From Dictyocoela muelleri (taxonomy: Eukaryota; Microsporidia), in the NCBI GenBank assembly GCA_016256075.1, contig SDVU01000010.1:1-32031 (forward strand): a stretch of 32,031 nt of DNA, written 5' to 3'. Shown here one piece after another: positions 9,271 through 18,878 of this stretch. The notes below the pieces were generated by a model. That model was not told the DNA's origin, made no database searches, and saw only the letters and a program-made list of their open reading frames with translations. Each line of letters starts with the position of its first letter. Position 1 is the stretch's first letter. The position numbers and the translations under genes are program-made.

Positions 9271-10225
9271 AATTATTTGAATATAAAATGAAAATATTAA
9301 AAACTGGTGATTTAGATTTTTAATTGAAAAATAACAATTTCAATGATTTTTTAAAAAGTTCTTGGTTTTCTTAACAATAGATTAAATTATTATAATTTTA
9401 AAATTTTATAGTTAGTTTATTTATAATTTTATAATTATTATAATTTATACTTTTTATAATTAGTTTATTTATAATTTATTAATTTTTTTATTTATAATTC
9501 TTATAATTAGTTTGTTTATAATTAGTTTATTCTATTTTTAATTTATACCTTTAGCCTAAATTCAACATTATGGCGAATTTGGATTATCGAGTTTAAGACA
9601 TATTAATAGAAAAATAGAATAACTACTGAGCAATCTCGTAAAAAATTTAAACTTTGTGAACGAAATTTTAAAAAAAGCAATATTAATTGAGATCTAAAAA
9701 AATTTAATTATTATCACGGTTTTGAGTTTCTTGAGTCTTAATATGAATTGTTGTTTTATGAATAAGTGATATTGAAATACTATAATAAATCACTTATTTT
9801 CATTTCATTTACCTTAATTTTTGTAAGTTTTTCTGGAAAAAGGACATGTTTTTTTTTTTTAATTTTAAATATCTCATAGTTAATAAAAACTTTATTTTGG
9901 TACCTTTTCTGTAGTTATAATGGCGAAAATTCACCAAAAATGTAAATTAAGGCCACCCCTTCTTGGCGGTGAAAATTGCCGAAATTCAATATTATTGTGG
10001 ATTTTGGACTTGCTGTTTATTAATAATAATATTTTAAATCAGGTGTGCCAGACTCATATAGGATAGAGGGTCATATTTATTAGAAAAATTTTCAGAGGTC
10101 GCGCGAGAGAAATGTGCCAAAGGTTGTATATAAGATTAAAAACTATAAAATTTTTTACTTTAATAAAAGTTATGGGTTATTAATTGAAAATTTATTAACG
10201 AAAGTGTTGACAAGAGATTTGCCCC
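9271..10225. other. gene-free AT-rich spacer
   Basis: No coding region is supportable. At about 9400-9545 there are runs of TTTATAATT-type words, a decayed simple repeat. Two related segments in direct orientation lie near 9558 (ATTCAACATTATGGCGAATT) and 9980 (AATTCAATATTATTGTGGAT). A short imperfect hairpin at about 9922-9976 pairs GGCGAAAATTCACC with GGTGAAAATTGCC. These may be remnants of one old element, which I cannot name. Confidence 0.45.
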
Positions 10226-10226
10226 A

Positions 10227-10275
10227 GGGCGAGTTTCAGGTTTTTCTCTCAGAAATCTAGACCCGAAATTCGCCC
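10227..10275. repeat. GC-rich hairpin
   Basis: GGGCGAGTTTCAGG and CCCGAAATTCGCCC are inverted copies with two mismatches, separated by about 21 bases. The hairpin is conspicuous because the surroundings are nearly all A and T. No T-run or gene context makes it a recognisable terminator. Confidence 0.6.
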
Positions 10276-10390
10276 AAAAAATATTTCTAAATAGTTTTAA
10301 TTACAATTTATTTTTAAAAAATTTTATTTTAAAATTTTCTCTAGACAATTTTTATTACAAATTATTTCTAAATAATTTTTTACAGACCTT

Positions 10391-10522
10391 TTCATTATTG
10401 TTGACACTATCTTTCATTATTATTGACATCATCTTTAATTATTATTGACACTATCTTTCATTATTATAGACACCATCTTTCATTATTATAGACACCATCT
10501 TTCATAATTATTGACACCATTT
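10391..10522. repeat. 22-bp tandem repeat, six units
   Basis: Six consecutive 22-bp units of the type TTCATTATTATTGACACCAT plus CT run head to tail, each differing from the next at one to four positions. No coding sense is apparent. A looser array built on AAAGTTATAGACCCAT follows at about 10595-10680. Confidence 0.85.
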
Positions 10523-10699
10523 TTCTTACAGCCCGTGACATTATCATATTCCCCACGTTGCATTATTTTTTCCCCTCGTTTCAATACAAGGTTTTTCAAA
10601 GTTATAGACCCATCTCTTTCAAAGTTATAGATCCCTTTCTTTCAGACTTATAAACACATTTTGCCAGAGTTATAGATGATCCACGAAAACTCGCATCGA

Positions 10700-11220
10700 T
10701 TAAAAATTTTCAACCCTTATTTTTTAGCCTTTCCTTTTTCACCCCTTATTTTTTCACCCCTTATTTTTTCACCTTTTTTTTAACCTTAGAAAAATAGGTT
10801 AAAAAAGCAGGGTTAAAAAAATAAGGGTTAAAAAATAAGGATTAAAAATGAGGGCTGAAAAATGGGAGTTAAAAATGGGAGTTAAAAATGGGGTTAAAAA
10901 TGAGGGTTAAAAAGTAAGTGTGAAAAATAGGGGTTAAAAATGAGGGTTAAAAAATAAGGGTTAAAAAAATAAGTATTAAAAAATTGGTTAAAAATGAGGA
11001 TTAAAAAATAAGAGCCAAAAAATAAAGCACAAAAAATAAGGGCCAAAAAATAGGGGTTTAGAAAATATGGGTATGAAATGAGTGTTAAAAACTGAGGGCT
11101 AAAAAATAAGCGCTGAAAAATAAGGGCTAAAAAATATGGGTTGAAAATTGTGAGTAAAAAAATAGGGATTAAAAAAAGGGTTAAAAAATGAGAGTTAAAA
11201 AATAAGGGTTTAAAAATTGT
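10700..11220. repeat. degenerate GGGTTAAAAAATAA-type array with inverted start
   Basis: From about 10795 to 11220 the sequence is an irregular array of GGGTTAAAAAATAA-like units of about 11-16 bases, all in one orientation. At 10709-10785 the complementary strand pattern appears first (CACCCCTTATTTTTTCACC), so the array begins with an inverted segment that could form a hairpin with its own continuation. Telomere origin was considered and not supported. Confidence 0.75.
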
Positions 11221-11790
11221 GGTTCACACACTTGCACCAAAACATTTTGAAAAAAAACAGTATTCATGTTGAACGCTTGTCAAAATTTAAAAAAATCATC
11301 AAATTGATTTTATTTAAAAAAAGGAGGTAAAAATTTTGATCAATAAGGTATAAAAGGACACAAATCGTGAACCCATGCACGAAGGATACCATGAACGCAA
11401 TAATTCAATAAAAAAATTTACAAAATCTTTTATAGTTAACAACCTTTTATTTGATAACCCTTTAGGTTCGCACCTCACTACCTTATAAAAATACCCCATA
11501 ACCTAACCATTAACCTACCCTAACCCCATAACCTTATAAAAATTTTACCATAAATCTAACCTTGAATAAATACTTCCGATTGGCGGGATTTATAAGTACA
11601 ATTATTCTTTGTCTAAAATAATTTTTAAACTTACAAATAAATTTATGAATAATAAAAAAAACTTTTAACTTCTATTCTGGAAACTGAAAATATCACTTAA
11701 TCTAAGTCTTAGTAATCATTTTTAATTTTTAAAATAGATAAAAAAATATTTTATTAATATTGTTATTAGAATTTTTTAGGGCGAAACGCC
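11221..11790. other. AT-rich spacer without a recognised gene
   Basis: No supportable coding region is seen. A C-rich strip at 11498-11530 contains TAACCTACCCTAACCCC, which recalls telomere-type words but is too short and irregular to call. Confidence 0.45.
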
Positions 11791-11794
11791 GGAT

Positions 11795-12113
11795 TACGTA
11801 TAATATTTATATACAATTGTTCCCGTGTGTTATAGCTGATTAAGATCTCGTATAATATGAAACTGAATCAGAAGAAACTCTTCTAGATGTGGGAATTAGT
11901 GTGGCTACTCTATTAATAAAAAAAATGAAACTAAAAAATGATAAATTTACTAATTGCTGTATCCCGAAAGTCATTATTAAACAATAATTATATATCATTA
12001 ATTTATGAGTAACTTAGATGTGCCGTATTGCTTAAAAACCAAGAACCAAAGATTTAAAGACCATGGTAGGAGACAACTCTCCGGGTTGAGAATTATGGAT
12101 ATTGTCGGCATGT
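11795..12113 (+). repeat. SINE copy lacking the tRNA head (plus)
   Basis: The body matches other copies from ATACAATTGTTCCCGTGTGT (11811) through AACTCTCCGGGTTGAGAATT and ends TATTGTCGGCATGTATATA. The tRNA-like head is absent, giving a 5'-truncated copy of about 320 bp, as expected from incomplete reverse transcription. Confidence 0.75.
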
Positions 12114-12216
12114 ATATAATATAATATAATATATATAAATAAATTTGTGGATAATAAATATATTAAGAGATAAATCAATATACCTTTAAAATGAATAAAA
12201 TAGAAATTTTTTTAAT

Positions 12217-12298
12217 AAAACTTAATAAAACTTAATAAAACTTAATAAAACTTAATAAAACTTAATAAAACTTAATAAAACTTAATAAAACTTAATAA
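12217..12298. repeat. 10-bp tandem repeat running into the assembly gap
   Basis: Eight identical units of CTTAATAAAA run directly into the N stretch at 12299. The true array is probably longer, and the gap is likely caused by it. Confidence 0.9.
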
Positions 12299-12398
12299 NN
12301 NNNNNNNNNNNNNNNNNNNNNNNNNNNNNNNNNNNNNNNNNNNNNNNNNNNNNNNNNNNNNNNNNNNNNNNNNNNNNNNNNNNNNNNNNNNNNNNNNN
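12299..12398. other. assembly gap (100 N)
   Basis: Exactly 100 unknown bases, a length conventionally used for gaps of unknown size. Sequence on the two sides should not be assumed to be physically 100 bases apart. Confidence 0.99.
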
Positions 12399-13098
12399 AA
12401 ATTATATTTAACTCTAAATATTTTTAATTATATTTATTTTTAATTGTATAATGAATGAATATAACAAGTATTTAAGAATTCGGTTTTAAATTAAAAAATA
12501 TTTAAAACTAAGACTAGTGAAAATAATTGAATATGTAGGATATTTTTATAAATTTCATATTATAGATAGATGTTTCTATAGGTATTTGTAAGATATAAAT
12601 ATTTGCCAAATATAAATCTTATCACAAAATAGTTATCATTTTAGAAATACTTTAAAAATTCATAAAAGTATATATTTTTCAACACATGAGGATTATAAAT
12701 AATATTACAAAACAAATATCCTTCATGATAAACTTCTTAAGGTATAATGAATTGAAGCATGGGAAATTTACAAATCAAGTGTAATTAATCAGTTTAAATA
12801 AATAATTTAAAATAAATAATTTAAAATAAATAATATTATGATCATATTTTTAAAAACATCCATATGTCTGATAAAAGGCCTAAATTTTATAAAAAAAATA
12901 AAATCTTAAAAATATCAAACTTTAAAACGTTTTAACAATATTTTTGAAAACTCTAAAATTTTTAAAAAATTTTTAAATAAAAATACTAAATTAGGAAATT
13001 TATAAATTTTAAATTTTTTAACTTACTAATCTCAAAAAAATATAAATTTTAACGATAATTTCAAATTCATTAAAAAAGAAATCACCTACAAACTAACT
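12399..13098. other. AT-rich spacer, 3' flank of the GH19-like gene
   Basis: Nothing beyond AT-rich sequence and a few AATAATTTAAAAT-type tandem words at about 12795-12840 is seen. Confidence 0.5.
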
Positions 13099-14013
13099 TT
13101 AATCATGAAATCTTCTCTTACCAGGTAAATACCTAGCATCAAACTTATCACAAACATCACGATAAACATTTAACCTACAACAATAAATTCTCTCAAACCA
13201 CGCATCATTTTTAGCCCATTCTTCAGTATCACAAGGTCTAAGCGCATACACAACATCAGAAAATTTTAATGATCTACATTTAAACCTTTCATAATAACAC
13301 TTCAAATAGTAATGATACACTTTCAAGGCAGCCTTCATCGATTCAACAGTGATATCAGCAATTTTCCATGGACAATCAACATAATTAAAACAACCATGCG
13401 ATGCAATCCTATAATTCTTAAGAGTTGTTATTTGCAAGAATCCCCTACTCCTATAATCACGATCAGACTTGTCGTCATCACTTTTATCACAACCAAATCC
13501 ACCGACCATATTAGTAAAACCGGATGTACCGTGAATCATATAACTCAGACACATGATCATCTCATCATACCGATTTTCAAAAACCTTAAACATAAATGAA
13601 AAGACACGATTACACTCCGGAAACCATTGAAAACCATAATTACAAAACAAATATCGTTTTAAACATCTTAAAAACTGTCTACACGAATGTCTAGGTGACA
13701 TAAATGACAATTCACCATTTATACTCAAACAATTATCAGAATCATCGTATTTGTCACAACATTTCTCATATCTACAATTATTATCACACCTTTCAACACA
13801 ATGATTGCATTTATATTTGTGACACCTCTCTTTCTCACATCTCAAGGTATGCTTGCCTTCAAAAAATGGATCGCTTAAGTCAAATTCACATTTCTTAGAT
13901 TCACATTTTTTCAAACATAGTGGTGGTGATGTTTTCTGAATTTCAATTTTGGTAGATTTTGAAGAAGTACCTGATTTGAATGTTGAAAGTATTAATGGAA
14001 TAAAAAAATACAT
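13099..14013 (-). CDS. secreted GH19 chitinase-like protein, predicted catalytically inactive
   Basis: This 304-residue protein has a short hydrophobic N-terminus (MYFFIPLILSTF), a Cys-rich region (33-95, 14 Cys) and a domain that follows the GH19 chitinase pattern. The segment EMIMCLSYMIHGTSGF (151-166) corresponds to the family's EIAxFLAQxxHETxGG helix; YRSRGFLQITTLKNY (187-201) to YYGRGPxQLTxxxNY; MKAALKVYHYY (226-236) to the AIWFWM helix; and RIYCCRLNVYRDVCDKF (275-291) to the C-terminal R...Y...C element. Fungal GH19 enzymes are known in microsporidia. The general-acid Glu of HET is Gly here (G162, codon at 13528-13530), and no Glu follows before the RGF motif, where the second catalytic Glu would lie. 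A chitin-binding, non-hydrolytic role is therefore more likely than an enzyme. The start is supported by a TATA-like and C-rich upstream motif. Confidence 0.65.
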   Translation of the reverse strand: MYFFIPLILSTFKSGTSSKSTKIEIQKTSPPLCLKKCESKKCEFDLSDPFFEGKHTLRCEKERCHKYKCNHCVERCDNNCRYEKCCDKYDDSDNCLSINGELSFMSPRHSCRQFLRCLKRYLFCNYGFQWFPECNRVFSFMFKVFENRYDEMIMCLSYMIHGTSGFTNMVGGFGCDKSDDDKSDRDYRSRGFLQITTLKNYRIASHGCFNYVDCPWKIADITVESMKAALKVYHYYLKCYYERFKCRSLKFSDVVYALRPCDTEEWAKNDAWFERIYCCRLNVYRDVCDKFDARYLPGKRRFHD

Positions 14014-14042
14014 GGAAGGAGGATTGTCAACCTTTAAATAGT
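14014..14042 (-). promoter_or_regulatory. core promoter of the GH19-like gene
   Basis: Read on the minus strand, TATTTAAA lies 19 bases before the ATG and CCTCCTTCC immediately precedes it. A CCC-type motif next to the start codon with an AT-box about 25 bases upstream is the pattern described for microsporidian genes, and it supports this ATG. Confidence 0.5.
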
Positions 14043-14616
14043 TTAAATTGATAGATTAAATAAAAAATAATAAAATTTTGATAATAAAATTTTAATTTAA
14101 AATTTTAATATTAAAATTTAATTTAAAGATGACATTATTAAATTAAGTAGATTATAAAATTAAGTAGATTATAAAATTAAGTATAATTAACTTTTTAAAT
14201 AATTAACTTTTAATTTTAATTAACTTTTAAGTTTATAATTAATTTTGATGACATTTATTAACTTAAGAATTAGACTGTAGAGTAGATAATTAATGCATCA
14301 TATAATTTTAATTAATGCATAATTATCAAACCAATGAGTATCTTAATATAAGCACTAGCTATAGTACCAATTGGTATATAAAGAATTTATAATAGATTTT
14401 ATGCTAAAATTAAAAAGTTAAAATTAAAAAAAAGTAATATTAAAATTTATGAATATTTTTAACTTCATAACAATTAAATCAATAGAAGTCAAAATATCAT
14501 TAAATAGAATAAATCAAAAGTTAATTATAATTAAATAATATAAATTAAAAGTTAATTAAAATCAAATAACATCCTTTATTTATTTATTTATTTATTAACA
14601 TTTATTTATGACATAA
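14043..14616. other. AT-rich spacer between two minus-strand genes
   Basis: No gene is seen. Short tandem words (ATTAAGTAGATTATAAA at about 14142-14180) and AT homopolymers are the only structure. Confidence 0.5.
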
Positions 14617-16473
14617 TTAAAATTTAAAATTCAAATTATGAAATTCTTTTTTATCTTTAAAATCATCATAATCAATTTTTTGCTCATCAGGATAATAATC
14701 ATATTCAATTTTGATTTTATTATCATTTTTAACTTCATTTTTAACTTCATTTTTATTATCATTTAACAGCCTCTCAACTTTAAGTCCCGTAAAAAGAGTC
14801 ATTTTCTTAAAACCTTTTCCGTATTTCTTTAAAACTTTATTAATAAATTTTTCATACCCTCTTAAATTGTACTTACAAATCTGGGCATCATTAATAAATT
14901 CACTGAGAATATTATGAATATCAATTATAGAATCTCTACAATCATTAAGAATATCATCTTCATTTATATTGTATTCATTGATAGCTGTTGTTGCAGTAAG
15001 AGGGAAATTTATATATTCTTGTTTATATTCATTAATGGTATCAATAATAGAGTCATCGAGATTGTCAATATTATTATTATTAGTATTAAAGTTATTATTA
15101 TTAGTATTAATAAAGTTATTATTAGTATTATTAAAGTTATTATTATTATTATTAAAGTTATTAAAGTTATTATTATTAAAGTTATTAATATTTTCATAAT
15201 AATTACTTTCGTCTGAACATTCTTCACTAAATTCTCTTCTACGATCTAAAATATCTAAATTATTAATAACCATGGTTAATCGATCAAGACATTTCTCAAC
15301 TTTTATTTCAAATTCATTTCTTATTATCCTGAAAATCTTCGATTCAATACATTCATAACAGTTCTGTTTGAATTCAGTGTCAGATAAATATCTTTTTTTC
15401 AAATGCATATGATAATTATTTTCAAGGTATTCATAACGGAGTTGTCTGTGTCTATTCTTGATTAGTTGTGTTATTGATTTTTTATTGTTATTAACATTGT
15501 TAATATTATTATTATTAATATGATTATTGTTAACATTGTTAATATGATTATTACTAATATTGTTAATATTATTAATATTATTATTGTTAATATTATTCTT
15601 TATATTAATATTATTCTTTATATTAATGTTTTCATTTTCATAGTCATTTTCATAATCTTTTTCAATTTCATAATCTTTATAATCTTTACTCTTTTCATAA
15701 TCTTTACTCTTTTTTACCTCTTCATTAATCTCTTTAATTGCCCTTTTCCTAAACATTTCATCCATTTCTTTGATCTCCTGTTGACTACACTTCTCAAAAA
15801 CACAATCACACAGATCATGCATAAAATCATCTAAATATTTATTGTTCTTTGCATAAACATCGAGTGAACTTAAATAGACTTCTTTTTCTGTTGGGAAGAA
15901 TTTTTCATGTTCGTTTTTGATAAACTTTTTATAGTCATCGATTGTTGGGAACAATGATTCTATAGTTATGTTTAATGGTGTTGATGTGATTTTTAGAAGT
16001 TTTTTAAGATCTTTTTTTATTAGTGAATGGAAGTGGTGACTGGGTTTTTTGATGTCATTTGAATTAATGCTGTTATTTAAATTATTGTTGTTGTTTATGC
16101 TATTATTGTTGTTTATGCTATTATTGTTGTTTATTCTATCAATGTTTATGCTATTATTAATTTTAGAATTTTCATTTTCAGAATTTTCATTTTCAAAATT
16201 TTTATTTTCAGAATTTTTATTTTCAGAATTTTCATTTTCAGAATTTTCATTTTCAGAATTTTCATTTTCTGAATTTTCCTGACTATCTTCACTTTCTTGA
16301 CTATCATTGAACATCACTTTACATCTCAACTTCTCAATCATCTTGTTCCTCTTATTATAATCTTCCTCTGATCTTCGTTTACTCACAAATTTATTTTCAT
16401 ATTGATTTTCATCATCATAAATTAAGTTTTTTATATATTTTAAGAATGATTTGCCTTTTTCAAAGATGTTCAT
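14617..16473 (-). CDS. Asn-rich 618-residue protein of unknown function
   Basis: I do not recognise this protein. It has no signal peptide or membrane segment and is highly charged, so cytoplasmic or nuclear location is likely. Three low-complexity inserts interrupt more ordinary sequence: (N)SENEN repeats and Asn runs at about 60-145, IKNNINNNNI-type Asn/Ile repeats at about 275-330, and FNNNN/TNNN runs at about 425-475. The ordinary blocks (about 146-260, 332-420, 475-600) look folded and carry Cys pairs, for example LCDCVFEKC and NCYECIE. The frame is open across all repeats. Asn runs use AAT/AAC with occasional Ile, Phe and Ser changes. The start is supported by CCCCC immediately upstream and TTTTATAAAA before that. 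It lies 600 bp upstream of the GH19-like gene on the same strand, too far to suggest co-transcription. Confidence 0.75.
   Translation of the reverse strand: MNIFEKGKSFLKYIKNLIYDDENQYENKFVSKRRSEEDYNKRNKMIEKLRCKVMFNDSQESEDSQENSENENSENENSENENSENKNSENKNFENENSENENSKINNSINIDRINNNNSINNNNSINNNNNLNNSINSNDIKKPSHHFHSLIKKDLKKLLKITSTPLNITIESLFPTIDDYKKFIKNEHEKFFPTEKEVYLSSLDVYAKNNKYLDDFMHDLCDCVFEKCSQQEIKEMDEMFRKRAIKEINEEVKKSKDYEKSKDYKDYEIEKDYENDYENENINIKNNINIKNNINNNNINNINNISNNHINNVNNNHINNNNINNVNNNKKSITQLIKNRHRQLRYEYLENNYHMHLKKRYLSDTEFKQNCYECIESKIFRIIRNEFEIKVEKCLDRLTMVINNLDILDRRREFSEECSDESNYYENINNFNNNNFNNFNNNNNNFNNTNNNFINTNNNNFNTNNNNIDNLDDSIIDTINEYKQEYINFPLTATTAINEYNINEDDILNDCRDSIIDIHNILSEFINDAQICKYNLRGYEKFINKVLKKYGKGFKKMTLFTGLKVERLLNDNKNEVKNEVKNDNKIKIEYDYYPDEQKIDYDDFKDKKEFHNLNFKF
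16160..16275 (-). repeat. 18-bp coding repeat (NSENEN)
   Basis: On the plus strand the unit reads TTTTCATTTTCAGAAT, encoding the SENEN-type hexapeptide of the minus-strand gene. Six to seven units are present, with Lys and Phe variants in the middle. Confidence 0.8.
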
Positions 16474-16500
16474 AGGGGGTGATTATAGTTTTTTATAAAA
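16474..16500 (-). promoter_or_regulatory. core promoter with CCCCC motif
   Basis: On the minus strand TTTTATAAAA (16491-16500) is followed by CCCCC (16475-16479), one base before the ATG. This matches the CCC-like signal known upstream of microsporidian start codons and fixes the start of the Asn-rich protein. Confidence 0.6.
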
Positions 16501-16602
16501 GTTAGGGTTTTTATTTTGTTTTAGAAAATTTATAAAGTTTGATAAGTTTTTGAATATTTGATCAATTCTCAATTTTTTAAATTTTCAAATCTTAAGGTTT
16601 GA

Positions 16603-16803
16603 TAAATTAATAAAGTAGAATTAATAAAGTAGAATTAATAAAGTAGAATTAATAAATTAGAATTAATAAATTAGAATTAATATGATTAAAATTAATATGA
16701 TTAAAATTAATATTATTAGAATTAATAAATTAGAATTAATAAATTAGAATTAATAAATTAGAATAAATATGATTAAAATTAGTAAATTAGAATTAATATG
16801 GTT
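16603..16803. repeat. 14-bp AT-rich tandem repeat
   Basis: Units of the type AGAATTAATAAAGT drift into AGAATTAATAAATT and AAAATTAATATGAT. Related words resume at about 17310-17370 after the element at 16836-17296, so that element inserted into the array. Confidence 0.8.
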
Positions 16804-16835
16804 AAAGGGTTAAAATTAAGAAGTTTTTATAACAT

Positions 16836-17296
16836 AGCAAGAGTTGATTATAAGGTCGGAGGGAAAATTATAAGGTTGGAGGGGAATTTTGGTAAAAGTT
16901 AATTATAAAAGAGAGGGGGATATTTATAAGGTGTAGAATAAATGTTTATTTTTTTGCCACTCTATTATGAATTTTGCTGCTGATAACATCTATGAAAGTT
17001 TAATAATAAAAGAAAATAATTTAAAAGTGGAGGGAAAAAATAAAAATTGGAAAAAATTTATGGTTATTTTTTTGAATCTGATAGTAGAACTGCCTTTTAA
17101 AGAAACTATAAAAACACCCCTGAAAAGAAAGTATAAAAAACACATTTTTATAAAATCTTTTTTGACTCACTATAAGAATTTTTCAGTTTAAAAAAATGGA
17201 AATTTAAATCCCTCCCCTTTATAATTTTTCTTGATACCTTATAATTCGTCTTTCTACCCTATATTTTTCCTTCCGACCTTATAATTAACTCTCGCC
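16836..17296. mobile_element. short TIR element with perfect 8-bp target duplication
   Basis: The direct repeat TATAACAT occurs at 16828-16835 and 17297-17304. The ends between them are inverted repeats: AGCAAGAGTTGATTATAAGG at the left, and GGCGAGAGTTAATTATAAGG read inward from the right. Complementarity continues loosely for about 100 bp on each side. An 8-bp duplication is produced by hAT and Merlin transposases, among others; the termini do not match the other elements here, so the superfamily is open. A 74-codon frame at 16967-17191 lies inside; it is Lys-rich and unrecognised and may be a transposase remnant or chance. Confidence 0.75.
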
Positions 17297-17304
17297 TATA
17301 ACAT

Positions 17305-18848
17305 TATATATGATTTAATTAATAAGATTGAAAATAATACGATTGAAATTAATATGATTAGAATTCATAACTAAAAATTGATTATTATTTTTTTCATTAT
17401 TTATAATCTTTATTAATTAGTCTGTTAATGATAAACTCTTATGAACTATAAAAACTTATAAATAAATACTTAAAGTATTTATAATTGCTTAATACGTCTT
17501 TTTTTAACTATATTCTAAGATTCTTTGTTTCAAATAAGAACTCTTAAGCTAGCAAGAGGGTATATGCGATTTTTGTTTTATCAATGACTAGCAAGATACA
17601 AGTAACTTAACATTTTAGATTTTTTTACTACCTATTAATTGTAATTGTTTCATTATTCTTTACAAATCTTGATTTGCATCTTCTTTGTCATGTTAAGTCA
17701 AGTTTTGATCACTTAATCTGATATGATAAATTCTAATCAACTTTTAATTTTATTTTGTTTATGCTATTCATAATTATTTTATAAAATTTATTAAAAAATT
17801 CATCAAGCCACTTAAAATCTAAATTACTAACAAAAATGATTTCAGATATTTATTATCATTTTATTTATAAAAAATTTTTCTTAAAATTAGATAAAATTTG
17901 AAAATATTAATAAAGTTTAAAGAATTACCTATTTTTAATAAATAAAAAATTAATTTTTATAATCTTCTCTATTTATTGATAAATACAAATTTAATATTTA
18001 TCAAAATCAATTTTTTATAGATTCTAATGTTTTATATTCATATATACATTTATGTTATACTTAAGTTTACTATTTTTTTATATTCATTATTAACTTTTTT
18101 ATAATTTAAAAGTAATGTTTGTTATTTTCAATTTTTTAAAACGATATTGATTTATATCAAATAGATGAAATAATAATTTAGTCTTAAAAAACTAAATTTT
18201 AAATCAAATTTAATTGATTGAAAATTCAGAAAATAAATAAGATTTATTATTAATTGAATTTTATTTTTTTTTATTAATTGAATTTTAAATTTTTATATTT
18301 AATTAATTTTTTTATTTTAAAATTTTTATTACTTAATTGAAAAATAAATTTTAAACTAATTTCAGTCATATTACACGATTTTAAAATTAAAATTAAAAGA
18401 TTTACATTAATTTTGTTTAAAATCGGTTATTCATTTAGAAAATAATTTAATTTAAATTTGTAGTTAAACAAATTTAATATTATTACGTCATTTTCCAATT
18501 TAGGAGCGTGAAGATATGTAACGGTGATAAATAGCAATTACTCTCTTGAGTTACCGTCGAGACACTGATGATTTTTTTGTGATTTATTTCTAAAACCTAT
18601 TATAGGTTTCAAACTATTATTTAAAGTTTTCCTGAAAATATATTTATTAAATTTTATTTTCTTAAATACTTTTTAATCTCTAAATAAACGCAATATCGAA
18701 CTAACAAAAAACCAATCATAAATCTTTAAATCTGATTAATAAGAAACAACACGTTAAAATATATAATCAATATTCAATTATCAATAAGATTTTTGTTATT
18801 TTTATATACGACAATACAATAAGTTTGTTTGAACTAGTGAAATTTTCA
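17305..18848. other. AT-rich spacer without genes
   Basis: Apart from tandem-repeat remnants (to about 17372) and the SINE fragment at 17505-17735, this is homopolymer-rich AT DNA. A less AT-rich strip at 18500-18570 (GGAGCGTGAAGATATGTAAC onward) stands out, but I could not assign it. Confidence 0.5.
17505..17735 (-). repeat. diverged SINE body fragment (minus)
   Basis: TATATGCGATTTTTGTTTTA followed by TCAATGACTAGCAAGATACA (17561-17600) matches the middle of the SINE on its minus strand, and similarity fades on both sides. No head or tail is recognisable, so this is an old fragment. Confidence 0.5.
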
Positions 18849-18878
18849 GTGACAGGTCACTCTGTGGTTAACACTCTT

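Noticed and set aside
11314-11499. Minus-strand 61-codon frame in the repeat desert
   Set aside because: No signal, family resemblance or promoter; its length is within chance for this region.
11498-11530. Telomere repeat (CCCTAA-like words)
   Set aside because: Only two or three irregular words occur inside AT-rich sequence with no array.
14711-16282. Several plus-strand frames opposite the Asn-rich protein
   Set aside because: They mirror Asn and Glu repeats (Ile/Leu-rich products) and lack a promoter; the minus-strand frame is continuous and has a CCCCC motif.
14617-16473. Dictyostelium-like origin suggested by Asn runs and AT content
   Set aside because: Merlin and tRNA-SINE content, the CCC start motifs, the GH19-like gene and PTP-like composition fit a microsporidian better; Asn runs alone are not diagnostic.
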